From a virus, in the IMG/VR virus record IMGVR_UViG_3300046714_000526, positions 1 to 37,222 of that record: a stretch of DNA of 37,222 nucleotides. The stretch is one strand, 5' to 3'. Both the position numbers and the translations under genes were made by a program. Of the stretch, positions 15,507 through 25,100 are shown piece after piece. The notes below the pieces were generated by a model that had not been told where the DNA came from, ran no database searches, and saw nothing but the letters and a program-made list of their open reading frames with translations. Every line of letters begins with the position of its first letter. Positions within the stretch are counted from its first letter, which is position 1.

Positions 15507-16010
15507 TCAGAGCTGGATCGCGAGGCCAGAAGAGCCGAGCAGGATCGTGGTGGTCCCGGCGCTGCGCTGCGCGCGTAGCGTCAGCGTACCCGGCGTGGAC
15601 ACCGTGATGGACCCGGCCAGCCTGGTCGGGAACGGGCCACCGGTGGCCCGGTTGGCACTGTCCACCATGGCCGTGTTGATGGCCTGGTTGGACCGGAAGC
15701 TAGCGGACGTCGCGGTCGATGCCAACACCGCGCTCTGGGCCACCCTGGTCACGGTCCCGGTGTAGTTCACCGACACGCCCACGATCCCGTTAGAGCCGGC
15801 CTGGGTGATCAGCAGATCGAAGCTGAAAGCGTAGGTGCCAACCTTGAGCACGAACGACAGCCCGGCGACGTCCGCCAAGGTCGTCCCCGCCACCGTGGCC
15901 GTGGCGGCCAGCTCAGCGACGAGATCGTCCTGGCCGGTGAACAACCGGTCGGTCGCGGCGAGCTGGGAAAGCTTCGCGCCGTCCTCGACCAGCGGCTTCT
16001 GGATCGCCAC
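15507..16010 (-). CDS. Fibre-like / decoration protein
   Basis: 167 aa from GTG 16010, five bases after the previous stop; a longer frame upstream lies inside the neighbour. A short N-terminal helix (AKLSQLAATDRLFTGQDDLV) precedes a Thr/Ser/Gly-rich beta domain. This domain has the FVLKVGTYAFSFDLLIT type of strand pattern seen in small trimeric fibre or decoration domains. It lies in the surface cassette next to another fibre-like gene. Exact family not recognised. Confidence 0.6.
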   Translation of the reverse strand: MAIQKPLVEDGAKLSQLAATDRLFTGQDDLVAELAATATVAGTTLADVAGLSFVLKVGTYAFSFDLLITQAGSNGIVGVSVNYTGTVTRVAQSAVLASTATSASFRSNQAINTAMVDSANRATGGPFPTRLAGSITVSTPGTLTLRAQRSAGTTTILLGSSGLAIQL

Positions 16011-16015
16011 TGAGG

Positions 16016-16603
16016 TTAGGCCAGGGTGACCGGGGTTTGGATCATCGCGCTGATGCTCGTCGCCGAGGTGGCGACGCCGAGGCGCTGCAGGAGGTGACCC
16101 GCCGTCACGGGCTGGGTCTCCTGGCTGGCACCGGGGGTGACATCGCTGAGGTACTGCGTGGCCCCCGGGGTCTTTCCGCTGACAGCGGTGTCGACGCCCT
16201 CCAGGTACACGGTGCATGGCGCCCCGGAGCCGGCGCCGAGCAGGGTGAAGCCGTGGGCCTCGCGGCTGTTGCTGGCGTCGGCGTTCCGCGCCTTGGCCCC
16301 GCTCGAGTTGAAGATGTTGACCCAGGCTCCCGCGGCGATGACCTCGGACGTGGTGATCACGGCGGTGTCGGCAGCAACGCCCACGGGCATCATCGTGCTG
16401 TCCAGGCGCCCAGACGAGTCCAAGGCGGCGAGCTGGCCCGAGCTGGGAGCGCCAGCGCTGGTCTGCACCGCGTTGGTTACGGTCCGGTCCAGCACGCCGG
16501 CAGCGTTCACGTTGGGGATCTTACCGGCGTCGGCGACCCCGGCGCTGACCTCGACGGTTCGCTCGAAGTTCTGCGGATCCTTCAAGAATGTTCGATTAGC
16601 CAT
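16016..16603 (-). CDS. Fibre/spike-like virion protein
   Basis: 195 aa, ATG 16603. The N-terminal half contains GKIPNVNAAGVLDRTVTNAV and GQLAALDSSGRLDSTMMPVG, repeats of a 'G.L.A.D..GRLD.TM.P' type seen in phage tail fibres and decoration proteins. The C-terminal half is beta-rich, with QYLSDVTPGASQETQPVTAG. Probably a trimeric surface protein. The neighbouring genes (collagen-like, glycosyltransferase) support a virion-surface role. Confidence 0.68.
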   Translation of the reverse strand: MANRTFLKDPQNFERTVEVSAGVADAGKIPNVNAAGVLDRTVTNAVQTSAGAPSSGQLAALDSSGRLDSTMMPVGVAADTAVITTSEVIAAGAWVNIFNSSGAKARNADASNSREAHGFTLLGAGSGAPCTVYLEGVDTAVSGKTPGATQYLSDVTPGASQETQPVTAGHLLQRLGVATSATSISAMIQTPVTLA

Positions 16604-16618
16604 ATATGTATGTCTACC

Positions 16619-17047
16619 CTAGGCCAATTTGACCGGTTGTTCCACGCGGACCAACACGCGAGTTGCTGTCAATGCCACGCCGATCACCACGAAGTAAGCG
16701 CCGCTGTAACCGCCCTGTGTCAAGCGGGCATCATCGCCGAGCCACACGGATTGACCCGGCGCCCACGACCACGACGCGTCCTCGACCTCGTCGCCAGGCA
16801 CAGCGACGTTGATCTCGGTGCCTGGTGCGCCGGCTTGCCGCGCGATCCCGATCGGCCATGCCCAACCCGGAACGGGGTTCAACGCCGGCACCACGGCGCC
16901 GGTGCCTATCGTCATGAGCACGTCCAAAGCCCGGATCGTGGAGGCCGCGATCCGGGACGATCCCGGCGTTGACGGGACCTGCGCCGTGAACGACACGCTG
17001 GCGCGCAGCGCGCGGAGCTCGTTGAGCAGGTCGTTCTGCACGCCCAT
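16619..17047 (-). CDS. Virion surface protein with MGVxNDxLNELR tag
   Basis: 142 aa from ATG 17047; upstream in-frame codons belong to the glycosyltransferase gene. The N-terminus MGVQNDLLNELRALRAS is nearly identical to that of the collagen-like protein at 19772. A beta-rich domain follows, with aromatic clusters (WAWPIG, SWSWAPGQSVWLGDD) and a C-terminal YFVVIGVALTATRVLVRVEQ. The shared tag suggests both proteins dock on the same virion site. The C-terminal domain could be a receptor-binding or decoration domain; family not recognised. Confidence 0.65.
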   Translation of the reverse strand: MGVQNDLLNELRALRASVSFTAQVPSTPGSSRIAASTIRALDVLMTIGTGAVVPALNPVPGWAWPIGIARQAGAPGTEINVAVPGDEVEDASWSWAPGQSVWLGDDARLTQGGYSGAYFVVIGVALTATRVLVRVEQPVKLA

Positions 17048-17064
17048 ATGCGTGCAGGATACCG

Positions 17065-18955
17065 CTAATCCAGGCACTTGGCCGCGGCCAGCTTCTCTTC
17101 GGCCAGGCGTTGATTCTCGCGGATGCGGGCGCGCTGGTCCGGCGGCGCAACATCGAGCAGCCGAAAGCACTCCGCCGCGCACAGCTCATAGTTCCCGACC
17201 CAGTACGCCGCGATGGCTAGCTCGTCCGCGGCCTGCCACTCGTACACCGAGGCCTCGACGCATAGCCGATCCGGTGGCCGCGGGATGCAGGCCGCGTGCT
17301 GGGCGTACAGGTACGCCAAGGCATAGTCGCCGCGAAAGCGATGCCACCGGGCCAGCGCGACCAACGGCTCGGCGCGCTGTGGCCTGGCCTGCCAGGCCCG
17401 CAAGAACGCCGCCGGGACACGATCGTCAGCCACTCCGGAGCGCTCGTAGATCCTGGCGATCCGCAGCAAGGCTAGCCAGGCCTCCTCGTCGAACCCGCCC
17501 GGCAGCGCGGCGCGGCGCTCGTACGCCGTCACGGCGTCGCGGGTCAAGCCAGCCAGCTCCAAGCTCTGCGCCAAGTAATGCCACGCCCTGGCGTCTGTCG
17601 GGTCCTTCTCCAGCCTGGCCACAAGCTGCTTGGCCTCGCGAGCGTAGCGCTCCGTTGGTGGCTCCTTGCTCGCGGCACCATCGCGCAGGTTTCGGATCGC
17701 GGCCTGCTTGGCCAGGCTGCCAACGCTCGCCGCCGAAGTGTCAAGCAATTCGTGGACATCCCCGTTGTATTTCCACGGCAGGCCGAGGCGGACTACACGC
17801 ACCTTAGGGTACCGGAGTTCGCCCATGCGCTCTTCAACTTCCCAGACGTCGCTGGTCTCGATGCCGACGAAAGCCCCGGGCAAGACATCCTCCAGCACCT
17901 CGTCAGCGTCCAGGATCAGGCCATAGGTGCCATACGGCGCGGCCAGCGCCAAAGCTTCGCCGCGGTTGTGCCCGTAGCTCATCCACGGCCGGCGGTGCAA
18001 GGCGCCGGGCAGGTGGCCGAGCTTCTCCTGGATGATCCTTGGCGTGGTGGCGCCACGCCCGTTGAAGCTGATCGACCATGCACCGATATGTGGCAGCGCG
18101 GAATCGATGGCCCTGCCGATCGTGGCGTCCTCGTCCTGGCAAACCATGACCAGCACCAAGCGTGGTCTCCCCAGCGCCGCCGCGATCGTGGCGGTCATGC
18201 TCGGCACAGGCTCGCAGTGGTCCACGGCCGACTGCAGGTAGGCATCGTCACAGAGCTGTGCGCACCAATCCGCGAGGGCTTCGTACCCGCTCAGCACGGC
18301 CCCGGCATCGAATGCAACGTTGTCCTCGTCGCCAGCGCTGAACTCCGACACAACACGCCAGCCGTTGTGCAGGGCCCACAGCACGCGAGGGGCCTCAAAG
18401 ATCGCGGCGTCGTAGTAATGCACGTTCAGCGCGACCTTGGCACTCGCCATCAAGGCGTCACGCTCGGCGCCGTACACCCCGAAAGGCACGCGCAACACCT
18501 TGAGGCCACGGGTCTCAAGCCCATTCAGCACGGCCTCACGGCGTGCGTTGAGGGCACCAGCGAACGCGACGTCGTAGTTCGGGGTGAGAACCCGTGGCAT
18601 CTTGAGCTGGCTAGGGTGGAACCCCACGTGGACGATCGCCGCGGGCGGGCGCAACCCGACCTCGCCGTAACGGCTGGCGTTGATCGCGCTGTATTCCCAG
18701 ACCTCATGTCGGTTGAACAGCTCGACCACGTCCGGCGGGAACCACCCGGACCCGACCTGCTCCAGGTTGTAGACGATGGCGTCCGGCGGCAATTCCCAGC
18801 CCAGCGCCACGGCGTGCTGGGCCCCGAGCACGATCGCCCTGCGGCCTACCGGCGGCCGGCCAAGCACCACCAGCGAGTCATGGCCGAGCTCGCGCAGGCT
18901 GGCGTCGATCGACTCCGCCACCTCCCGGAACGCCTCGACGTGAGGGTTGGTGCCG

Positions 18956-18984
<29 letters not shown>
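17065..18984 (-). CDS. Two-domain glycosyltransferase with TPR-like tail
   Basis: 639 aa from ATG 18984, overlapping the methyltransferase gene by 29 bases. Residues 1-270 resemble a CgeB-like/GT1-type fold: YDVAFAGALNARREAVLNGL near 137-156, then ALNVHYYDAAIFEAPRVLWA near 185-204. Residues 275-415 resemble a GT2 domain, with a CQDED start, a DADE metal-binding motif near 359-362 and a VHE near 410-412. Residues 440-639 are helical and repeat-like (TPR-type), with ARAWHYLAQSLELAGLTRDA. Such fusions transfer sugars to proteins or polysaccharides. Neighbours are a methyltransferase and collagen-like and fibre-like virion genes, so virion glycosylation is plausible. Host-surface modification is the alternative. 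Donor and acceptor cannot be read from sequence. Confidence 0.8.
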
Positions 18985-20276
<1,292 letters not shown>

Positions 20277-20317
20277 AGTTGCCTTGTACGGTATGTGGGG
20301 TCGCCGCGCAACCTCGG

Positions 20318-21220
20318 TCAGCTCCGGCGGTACTTCCGGGCGCCGCGAAGCTCATATCCCAACACCCCTTGTCCGGGCAGCCACGGGACCAACACGGCTC
20401 TATCGTGCGGGCGGTTTGGGGGGTGATCCCAGGACCCGATCATCAGCGCCGAGCTGAACTTGCCGATCGCTGACGACGGCATGCGGAACTTGCCGCCAGG
20501 CTTGGCGAGCTGACCGTGCATCACCATGGAATCCGGAGCGACGCGGTTGTCCAGCGGGCGCCCCGTGGCGTCGTCCACCAGCTCGGTCCATCGCTTCATC
20601 AGGCCGGGCTCGCCAGCCCACAGGATGCTCATGCCGACGTCCTGGGCAGAATTAAAGGCCGCAGACGCCTCGGTGGCAGCAACTCGCTCGACCTTCCACC
20701 ACTGGTCCCCGGCAGCTTCCACGGCGGCATCGATCGCCTGGCCGACCCTAGCTTCGTCCACGGGAACCAAGGCCAAGCGCTCCCGGATCAGCGCCGCGGC
20801 ATCCGTGGCGTTCGTGATCATCACGCGGCGCCGCATCCCCTCGAAGTATGCCCGCTTGGCGGCCAAGGCCTGCGCCGCCGTCCTGGCGTCCTCAAGCACC
20901 GCCACGTTCAAGCCGAGGCGCCCGGCGGCACCGGCAACGACGCCCAACCCGTCGGCCAGGGTGTCAGCGGTGGACGCCACGATGACCTGGCCGACGCCAT
21001 GGAACACGCGGGTAACGGCGTGCTGGGCCGCGGTCACGATCTGGCCCAAGGTGGCCCGCGTCACGGGATCACGACCACCAGCGCGCACCGCGCGGGACAC
21101 CGCGCGGCCCATGGCCCCGATCCCGGCGTCGAAGGCCTGGCGGGCCGGCGCGATGTTTCGGCGCTCCGACCGGGACAGCGCTGCCAGCATCTCGCGCGGG
21201 CTGATCGGCTTGTTAGCCAC
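20318..21220 (-). CDS. Mu F-like minor head protein
   Basis: 300 aa from GTG 21220. The N-terminal 120 residues are helical. The C-terminal part shows the pattern of phage Mu F / SPP1 gp7 head-morphogenesis proteins. This comprises RVAATEASAAFNSAQDVGMS (the 'R-T/A-E-...-N' helix), KRWTELVDDATGRPLDNRVA, DSMVMHGQLAKPGGKF, and a PPNRPHDRAVLVPW end in place of the usual 'HPNCRC'. These proteins bind portal and capsid early in head assembly. Here the gene lies about 9.7 kb from the portal gene instead of next to it. Confidence 0.82.
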   Translation of the reverse strand: MANKPISPREMLAALSRSERRNIAPARQAFDAGIGAMGRAVSRAVRAGGRDPVTRATLGQIVTAAQHAVTRVFHGVGQVIVASTADTLADGLGVVAGAAGRLGLNVAVLEDARTAAQALAAKRAYFEGMRRRVMITNATDAAALIRERLALVPVDEARVGQAIDAAVEAAGDQWWKVERVAATEASAAFNSAQDVGMSILWAGEPGLMKRWTELVDDATGRPLDNRVAPDSMVMHGQLAKPGGKFRMPSSAIGKFSSALMIGSWDHPPNRPHDRAVLVPWLPGQGVLGYELRGARKYRRS

Positions 21221-21413
21221 GCCGTATCATGGCACGCGGGAAGCCTACGAAGCAGCGCCAGACCAACCACAACCCCAAGCGCCAAGCCAAACCACGCGAG
21301 ACCACGAAGCGAGTGATCTCGCGGCGGCCATGATAGACCGTGAAGCCACCGAGGTCGTTCTCGATGGCTGTCAGCTCGCGGAGGTCGTGCTCAACTTGGC
21401 GGAAACCACGCAC
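21213..21413 (-). CDS. Small membrane-anchored hypothetical protein
   Basis: 66 aa from GTG 21413, overlapping the minor head gene start by eight bases. The N-terminal helix is charged (FRQVEHDLRELTAIENDLGG). Residues about 42-60 form a hydrophobic stretch rich in Trp/Leu/Val (AWRLGLWLVWRCFVGFP), probably membrane-spanning. No ribosome site is clear. The protein is plausible but could be chance. Confidence 0.45.
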   Translation of the reverse strand: MRGFRQVEHDLRELTAIENDLGGFTVYHGRREITRFVVSRGLAWRLGLWLVWRCFVGFPRAMIRRG

Positions 21414-21438
21414 TAAACGCTAGCTTACGCGAACAGGT

Positions 21439-22203
21439 TTACAGCGCCTGGACCAATGCGAGGTCGGCGCCGCTCAGTTCGCGTTCGAACACACCCATAC
21501 CGGCAAGGTGGCCGCCGAACGGGAAGCCGCCGCCATCGAAGTCACCTAGGATGAGCGAGGTGTTGCCGAGCGCGAGGGCGCCGGCCGTCACCAGGTCCGG
21601 CGCTCCGATCGCCGTCGCTCCGCGATAGAGGCGCCACGTGTTCGCGTAACCACCGCCAACTGGCTTGGTCATCACCCACGTATTCCAGACATCCAGGCCC
21701 GTCAGGGCCGACCACTGCAGCGACGCGGAGCCTTCGAAGTTCCCCGTGTCCAGTGCGCCGGTTTCAAACGACACGCTCATTTCAGGGTCTCCCGAGGTGC
21801 CCATACTCAGTAGCGTGGGAAACGTGCTCAGGTCCGCCGTGCACTTCATCTTCCACACGATCGTCAGCGCCGGGTCCGCGGCGAGTCCCAGCGCATCACC
21901 GCGCGCAAAGGTGTTCGGTACGAGCGGATCGAGCACGAGCGCGATGTCGCTGCCCTCGAACGTGGTGCCAACGGGAGCACCGCTGAGCAGGTTCTTGCCG
22001 GCGCCGCTCTGGTCGTAGAGGTGGGTGGCGTCGTAGGGCAAGCCCGTGAACGTGGCCAGCTTCTGACGCGTCCACCAAAACGCACGCAGCGAGGCCTTCG
22101 CCGGAGCGCTCAGCCCATCGAGCGCAGCAACATGCACCGGAGCCAAGCCGCCCAAGCTCAACGGGAAGCCGTCGACGCCGACGATCGGGCCGAAGCCAGC
22201 CAT
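21439..22203 (-). CDS. LamG/concanavalin-like lectin-fold protein
   Basis: 254 aa from ATG 22203, in a TGATG overlap with the previous stop. The segments AFWWTRQKLATFTGLPYDAT, then HLYDQSGAGKNLL, TIVWKMKCTADLS and WNTWVMTKPVGGGYANTWRL fit a LamG / concanavalin A-like beta sandwich as found in phage tail and capsid adhesion proteins. LYDQSG with later DFDGGGFPFGGHLAGMGVFE matches the typical final strands. Such domains bind glycans. It probably is a virion adhesin encoded in the cargo region. Confidence 0.72.
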   Translation of the reverse strand: MAGFGPIVGVDGFPLSLGGLAPVHVAALDGLSAPAKASLRAFWWTRQKLATFTGLPYDATHLYDQSGAGKNLLSGAPVGTTFEGSDIALVLDPLVPNTFARGDALGLAADPALTIVWKMKCTADLSTFPTLLSMGTSGDPEMSVSFETGALDTGNFEGSASLQWSALTGLDVWNTWVMTKPVGGGYANTWRLYRGATAIGAPDLVTAGALALGNTSLILGDFDGGGFPFGGHLAGMGVFERELSGADLALVQAL

Positions 22204-22694
22204 CAATCCAGCTCCGCGGCCCAGATCTCGACCACGCTGCCGGAGGCCAGGTTGCCGCCCTGCGGCACCAGGTGGAACGCCATGTCCTGCAGCGGCAGAT
22301 CGAACGGCGCCGTCGTGAAGTCCTCGCCGTCACCGATGTCGCGCGCCGCGGGGGGCGTAGGCGGGGAGGGCCCTACAGGCTCCTGCCAATCAGTGCGGAC
22401 GTCCCCGTTGGCGTCGTGCTTGGCGTAGGCCAGCACGAGCCGGAGGTCGAAGCGACGCGAACTATCAGCGCCGGTGACCCGCATGATTCCGCTGAAGCCC
22501 TTGGTGCGGGCCTCAGAACCATCGCCCTCCGGGCGCAGCTTGGCATGCGCGATCGGGCTTCCGACCTCAACGTTGGGGGCTGAGGCCGGCTTCGGCGCGT
22601 TCGCCGCGGCGTCGCCATCCCACACCGTGCCGTCCCCGGCCCAACCACCGGCACCCGCCGTCACCGACCTGATCAATCGTAGGTTCCTGCTCAC
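22203..22694 (-). CDS. Hypothetical protein paired with LamG-like gene
   Basis: 163 aa from GTG 22694, in a GTGA overlap with the previous gene. Gly/Ala-rich N-terminus, then a beta-rich domain with RFDLRLVLAYAKHDANGDVR and a C-terminal AFHLVPQGGNLASGSVVEIW. Coupled by TGATG to the LamG-like gene, so the two are probably one functional unit on the virion. No family recognised. Confidence 0.62.
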   Translation of the reverse strand: MSRNLRLIRSVTAGAGGWAGDGTVWDGDAAANAPKPASAPNVEVGSPIAHAKLRPEGDGSEARTKGFSGIMRVTGADSSRRFDLRLVLAYAKHDANGDVRTDWQEPVGPSPPTPPAARDIGDGEDFTTAPFDLPLQDMAFHLVPQGGNLASGSVVEIWAAELD

Positions 22695-23185
22695 GGTGCG
22701 AGTGTAGCAGGCTGCGCCGCCGGGGGCGAAACCACGGCCCTGGCGCGCGCGATCGCTATCGCCGCTGTGTTCACGACCCCGGTCTGGCCCCAGATCTCAG
22801 GGTCGGTGTGGTCCTTGTCGCCGCCATTGCCGATGACCGTGGCGCCGCGGATCGCGTGGCTGAGCTCGTGGCACACCAGCCAAGGCTGGTCGGCACCGTA
22901 AGCCAGCATGACGTTGATCCGGGTGCCGTCGTCGTCCATTGTGGTGCAGCCCGTCAGCGGGGTGCCGCCGTGGCAGCGCTCGGTCACCTGGCGCGAGGAT
23001 CCGAAGGTCACCGTGGCGTTGCGCACGGCCTCGACGTTGCCCGGAGCGCCCTTGATCGCGGTCCAAGCGTCCAAGGTGGCCTGCAGCTCGTCGGGGTACA
23101 GGTCGGCGACGTGGGGCAGGCTGCCGATGGGCTCCGCCACGCAGCCGGCGGCCAGCGTTGCCAGGATCAGGGTCAGCGCTTTCAC
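22691..23185 (-). CDS. Zincin-like lipoprotein (HExxH)
   Basis: 164 aa from GTG 23185, in a GTGA overlap with its neighbour. Residues 1-15 form a lipoprotein signal (LTLILATLAAGC, lipobox LAAG-C). The mature part contains HELSH (HExxH zinc motif) with a candidate third ligand His 16 residues later (GDKDHTDPEIWG). A CHGGTPLTGC pair may form a disulphide. It is predicted to be exported and lipid-anchored and to act as a metalloprotease in the cell envelope. This is unusual phage cargo; it may alter the host surface or exclude other phages (inference). The zinc motif is clear, but catalytic activity is not shown. Confidence 0.75.
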   Translation of the reverse strand: MKALTLILATLAAGCVAEPIGSLPHVADLYPDELQATLDAWTAIKGAPGNVEAVRNATVTFGSSRQVTERCHGGTPLTGCTTMDDDGTRINVMLAYGADQPWLVCHELSHAIRGATVIGNGGDKDHTDPEIWGQTGVVNTAAIAIARARAVVSPPAAQPATLAP

Positions 23186-23514
23186 GACTTCACCTCGAGC
23201 CCGCTCAGGATGTCGTCGACGCGCTTGGCCATGTTCGCCTTGGCGACGTGGCGCTCGCCGATCCGGCAGAGCTCGGCCGCGGGATCCTTGCTGGGCAAGT
23301 CCTCGTCCACCGCTGCGAGCAAGGCGCCGGCACGGCGTCCGGCGTCCACGATGCCGGCAAGGTCGTCGGCATCGGCACCGAGGCCGATCAGGCGGATGAT
23401 CCGCATGTCCAGGGCTTCGCTGCGGTCGCTGCCGCCGAGGCGGATGGCAAGCTCCGCGGTCTCCGCGCTGACGATCAGCATCGCGATCTCGCGCACCAGT
23501 TGCTTGGTTTCCAT
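23182..23514 (-). CDS. Hypothetical helical protein
   Basis: 110 aa, ATG 23514, starting one base after the previous stop. Almost wholly helical: METKQLVREIAMLIVSAETA, then ADADDLAGIVDAGRRAGALL, and a C-terminal AKANMAKRVDDILSGLEVKS. Its C-terminal ERHVAKANMAKRVDDILSGL resembles the IARRNMARTLEGLK end of the upstream neighbour (23516), hinting at a common origin or shared interaction. Function unknown. Confidence 0.62.
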   Translation of the reverse strand: METKQLVREIAMLIVSAETAELAIRLGGSDRSEALDMRIIRLIGLGADADDLAGIVDAGRRAGALLAAVDEDLPSKDPAAELCRIGERHVAKANMAKRVDDILSGLEVKS

Positions 23515-23515
23515 G

Positions 23516-23791
23516 TTACTTCAGTCCTTCCAGGGTTCGGGCCATGTTGCGGCGCGCGATCTGCGCGCAGACTTCTGCGAGACGGTGGTGACCGAGCTGC
23601 TTCAGCGCCGCCACGCGGTCCATGTCGCGGTCGCCCAAGCGGGCGTCGATGATCACGGCGCGCGGGTCGTAGAAGGCGCCGCAGTCGCAGCGCTCCGGTA
23701 CTCGGTCGCCGTCGAGGACGCTCAGCCTGGCTTCGCAGTCCGGACACTCGCAGGTCGCGATCACGAACTCGGCGGCGTCTGGTCTGTCCAT
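23516..23791 (-). CDS. Zinc-ribbon hypothetical protein, first gene of minus operon
   Basis: 91 aa, ATG 23791. CECPDC near residue 14 and CDCG near 35 form a likely zinc ribbon. The C-terminal helix (AEVCAQIARRNMARTLEGLK) resembles that of the next gene. A sigma-54-like element lies 12 bases before the start codon and should drive this gene and the operon behind it (lipoprotein and LamG genes). Unknown function. Confidence 0.68.
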   Translation of the reverse strand: MDRPDAAEFVIATCECPDCEARLSVLDGDRVPERCDCGAFYDPRAVIIDARLGDRDMDRVAALKQLGHHRLAEVCAQIARRNMARTLEGLK

Positions 23792-23802
23792 GACTCTGGT
23801 AC

Positions 23803-23821
23803 TTGCACGTGGTGTGCCAAG
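23803..23821 (-). promoter_or_regulatory. Sigma-54-like element P1
   Basis: Minus strand CTTGGCACACCACGTGCAA. GG and GC dinucleotides are 12 bases apart, as in TGGCAC-N5-TTGCA (-24/-12). It ends 12 bases before the ATG at 23791 and matches P2, 215 bases away on the other strand, at 18 of 19 positions. Confidence 0.6.
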
Positions 23822-23979
23822 TCACGGTGCTTGGTTTATAGCCAATTTACCGCGGTTTACGCGGATCCGGGTATAGATCCTGACCCGAAAGTGCCGGTTT
23901 TCGTCACTATCGGTGCGCAAAACGTCACCGGGCAAGCCTGCGGAACTGCTAGCGATCCGGCTTGCGTACACTTCACGGC

Positions 23980-23995
23980 ATGACTCGATTGTCAT
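23980..23995. promoter_or_regulatory. Dyad operator/enhancer candidate
   Basis: ATGAC-N6-GTCAT inverted repeat. Its core, TGAC-N6-GTCA, ends exactly 42 bases before element P2. The equivalent TGAC-N6-GTCA in the other divergent region (33728..33741) is also 42 bases behind its promoter P3. It is a plausible site for an activator or repressor. Confidence 0.5.
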
Positions 23996-24036
23996 AGCAG
24001 CGCCGATCAGTGCTGCCGATCCTGGCTCAAGGCCGG

Positions 24037-24055
24037 CTTGGCACAGCACGTGCAA
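24037..24055 (+). promoter_or_regulatory. Sigma-54-like element P2
   Basis: CTTGGCACAGCACGTGCAA on the plus strand, 13 bases before the ATG at 24068. An AAGAGG ribosome site lies in between. Same spacing as P1, P3 and P4. Confidence 0.6.
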
Positions 24056-24067
24056 CAAGAGGCAGGC

Positions 24068-24328
24068 ATGACCAACACAATCAAGACCGCCCGATCGATC
24101 AAGATGGCCGAGAAGCGCGCCGCCAAGGCCGCCAGCAAGGCCCGCATCGAAGCCGCTCACGCCGAGGCCCAGGCCGTGGCAACCTCGGGCAAGTGCCCGC
24201 AGTGCGGCGCCGGCATTCGGCACAACCTGGCCCTGACCGGCTGGATCCAGTGCAAGCAGTACGGCGCGGTCGGGTTCCGCGCGGACGGCAACAAGGTTGA
24301 CTGCAGCTACCAAGGGTTCACCCAGTGA
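24068..24328 (+). CDS. Zinc-ribbon protein with basic helical N-terminus
   Basis: 86 aa from ATG 24068; a longer frame would start inside element P2. Residues 1-45 are a Lys/Arg/Ala-rich helix (KMAEKRAAKAASKARIEAAH). A zinc ribbon follows with CPQCG near 43, then a Cys at WIQCKQ and DCSYQG. It could bind nucleic acid. It is the first gene of the plus-strand group. Its stop overlaps the next start by GTGA. Function unknown. Confidence 0.72.
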   Translation: MTNTIKTARSIKMAEKRAAKAASKARIEAAHAEAQAVATSGKCPQCGAGIRHNLALTGWIQCKQYGAVGFRADGNKVDCSYQGFTQ

Positions 24329-24777
24329 TCATCACGGACTGCCTGGGCCGGGAGCGCGAGGTCACCCGGACCTGGCCCGATGGCTCCTACAACTGCCCGT
24401 TCTGTGACTACGCCGTGCCAGCAGCCGGCCTCGAGTTCGACCACGGGGTCAAAGACCTAGTGCCGGTCCACGTCGGCTGCCAGAACCCGGCATGCTTCGC
24501 CCGCGTCAACCCACCCTACCCGGCCGACAGGGCTCGTGAGGACCTCCGCTGCCACGAGGCCCAGCTCGCCGAGGAAGTCCGGCGGAAGCGCGAGGTCGAG
24601 TGGGTCAGGCAGGCTCAAAAGCAGCGCACCGAGGAGCACGCGGTGTGGCAAGCCTCACAGCGCGCGGAGTGTGTGACCCGGGGATGCTGCCTGAATTGCC
24701 TGTTCCAGCCCGGCTGGCAGCGCGTGAAGTTCGTCAAGCACAGGAAGGTGTGCCCAAGGCAGACCCGTGGCTTTTGA
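24325..24777 (+). CDS. Multi-cysteine zinc-binding hypothetical protein
   Basis: 150 aa from GTG 24325, in a GTGA overlap. CPFCD near residue 24 and CQNPAC near 52 form a first zinc knuckle. The middle is a charged coiled coil (AQLAEEVRRKREVEWVRQAQ). The C-terminus has RGCCLNC and a final CPR. An inverted repeat lies at the stop codon. Translational coupling with the previous zinc ribbon suggests joint action. Not recognised. Confidence 0.7.
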   Translation: MIITDCLGREREVTRTWPDGSYNCPFCDYAVPAAGLEFDHGVKDLVPVHVGCQNPACFARVNPPYPADRAREDLRCHEAQLAEEVRRKREVEWVRQAQKQRTEEHAVWQASQRAECVTRGCCLNCLFQPGWQRVKFVKHRKVCPRQTRGF

Positions 24778-25100
24778 ATTGGATCCTTCAATTCATCACC
24801 CCAACCACCCTGACTTCCCAATCCAACCAGGCTCCAGAAGATCAACAGGGAGTTACTCAAGGCCAATCCGTTCCTATCGGAACGTCTTGTCCTGCTGTGA
24901 TTTGGAAAACTTTTCTGTCAAGTACGCAAACTTTGCATAGCAAATCCTGCGAAGAAACCATGAATTCAGTGATCGAAGTTATGTCCCTAACTAATGGGGT
25001 ATGAAAAGTTTGCATAGGTGTGCGACTCTCCTCTACATGACTCGGCGATCTGGAAAGATAAGTGGAGTCCCGCTAAAGCAGTTAGTTTAGAATCATAGGC
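24778..25100. promoter_or_regulatory. AT-richer intergenic region with repeats
   Basis: 323 bases without a convincing gene and visibly richer in A and T than the rest. It includes a TTTGCATAG direct repeat at 24932..24940 and 25009..25017. A perfect CGTTCC-TATC-GGAACG hairpin lies near 24869..24884. At the upstream gene end, GAATTG-GATCCTT-CAATTC spans the left edge. A TTGCAT at 25010 followed 17 bases later by CTACAT is a possible weak promoter for the 25101 gene. It could hold regulator sites or an origin. Confidence 0.5.
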
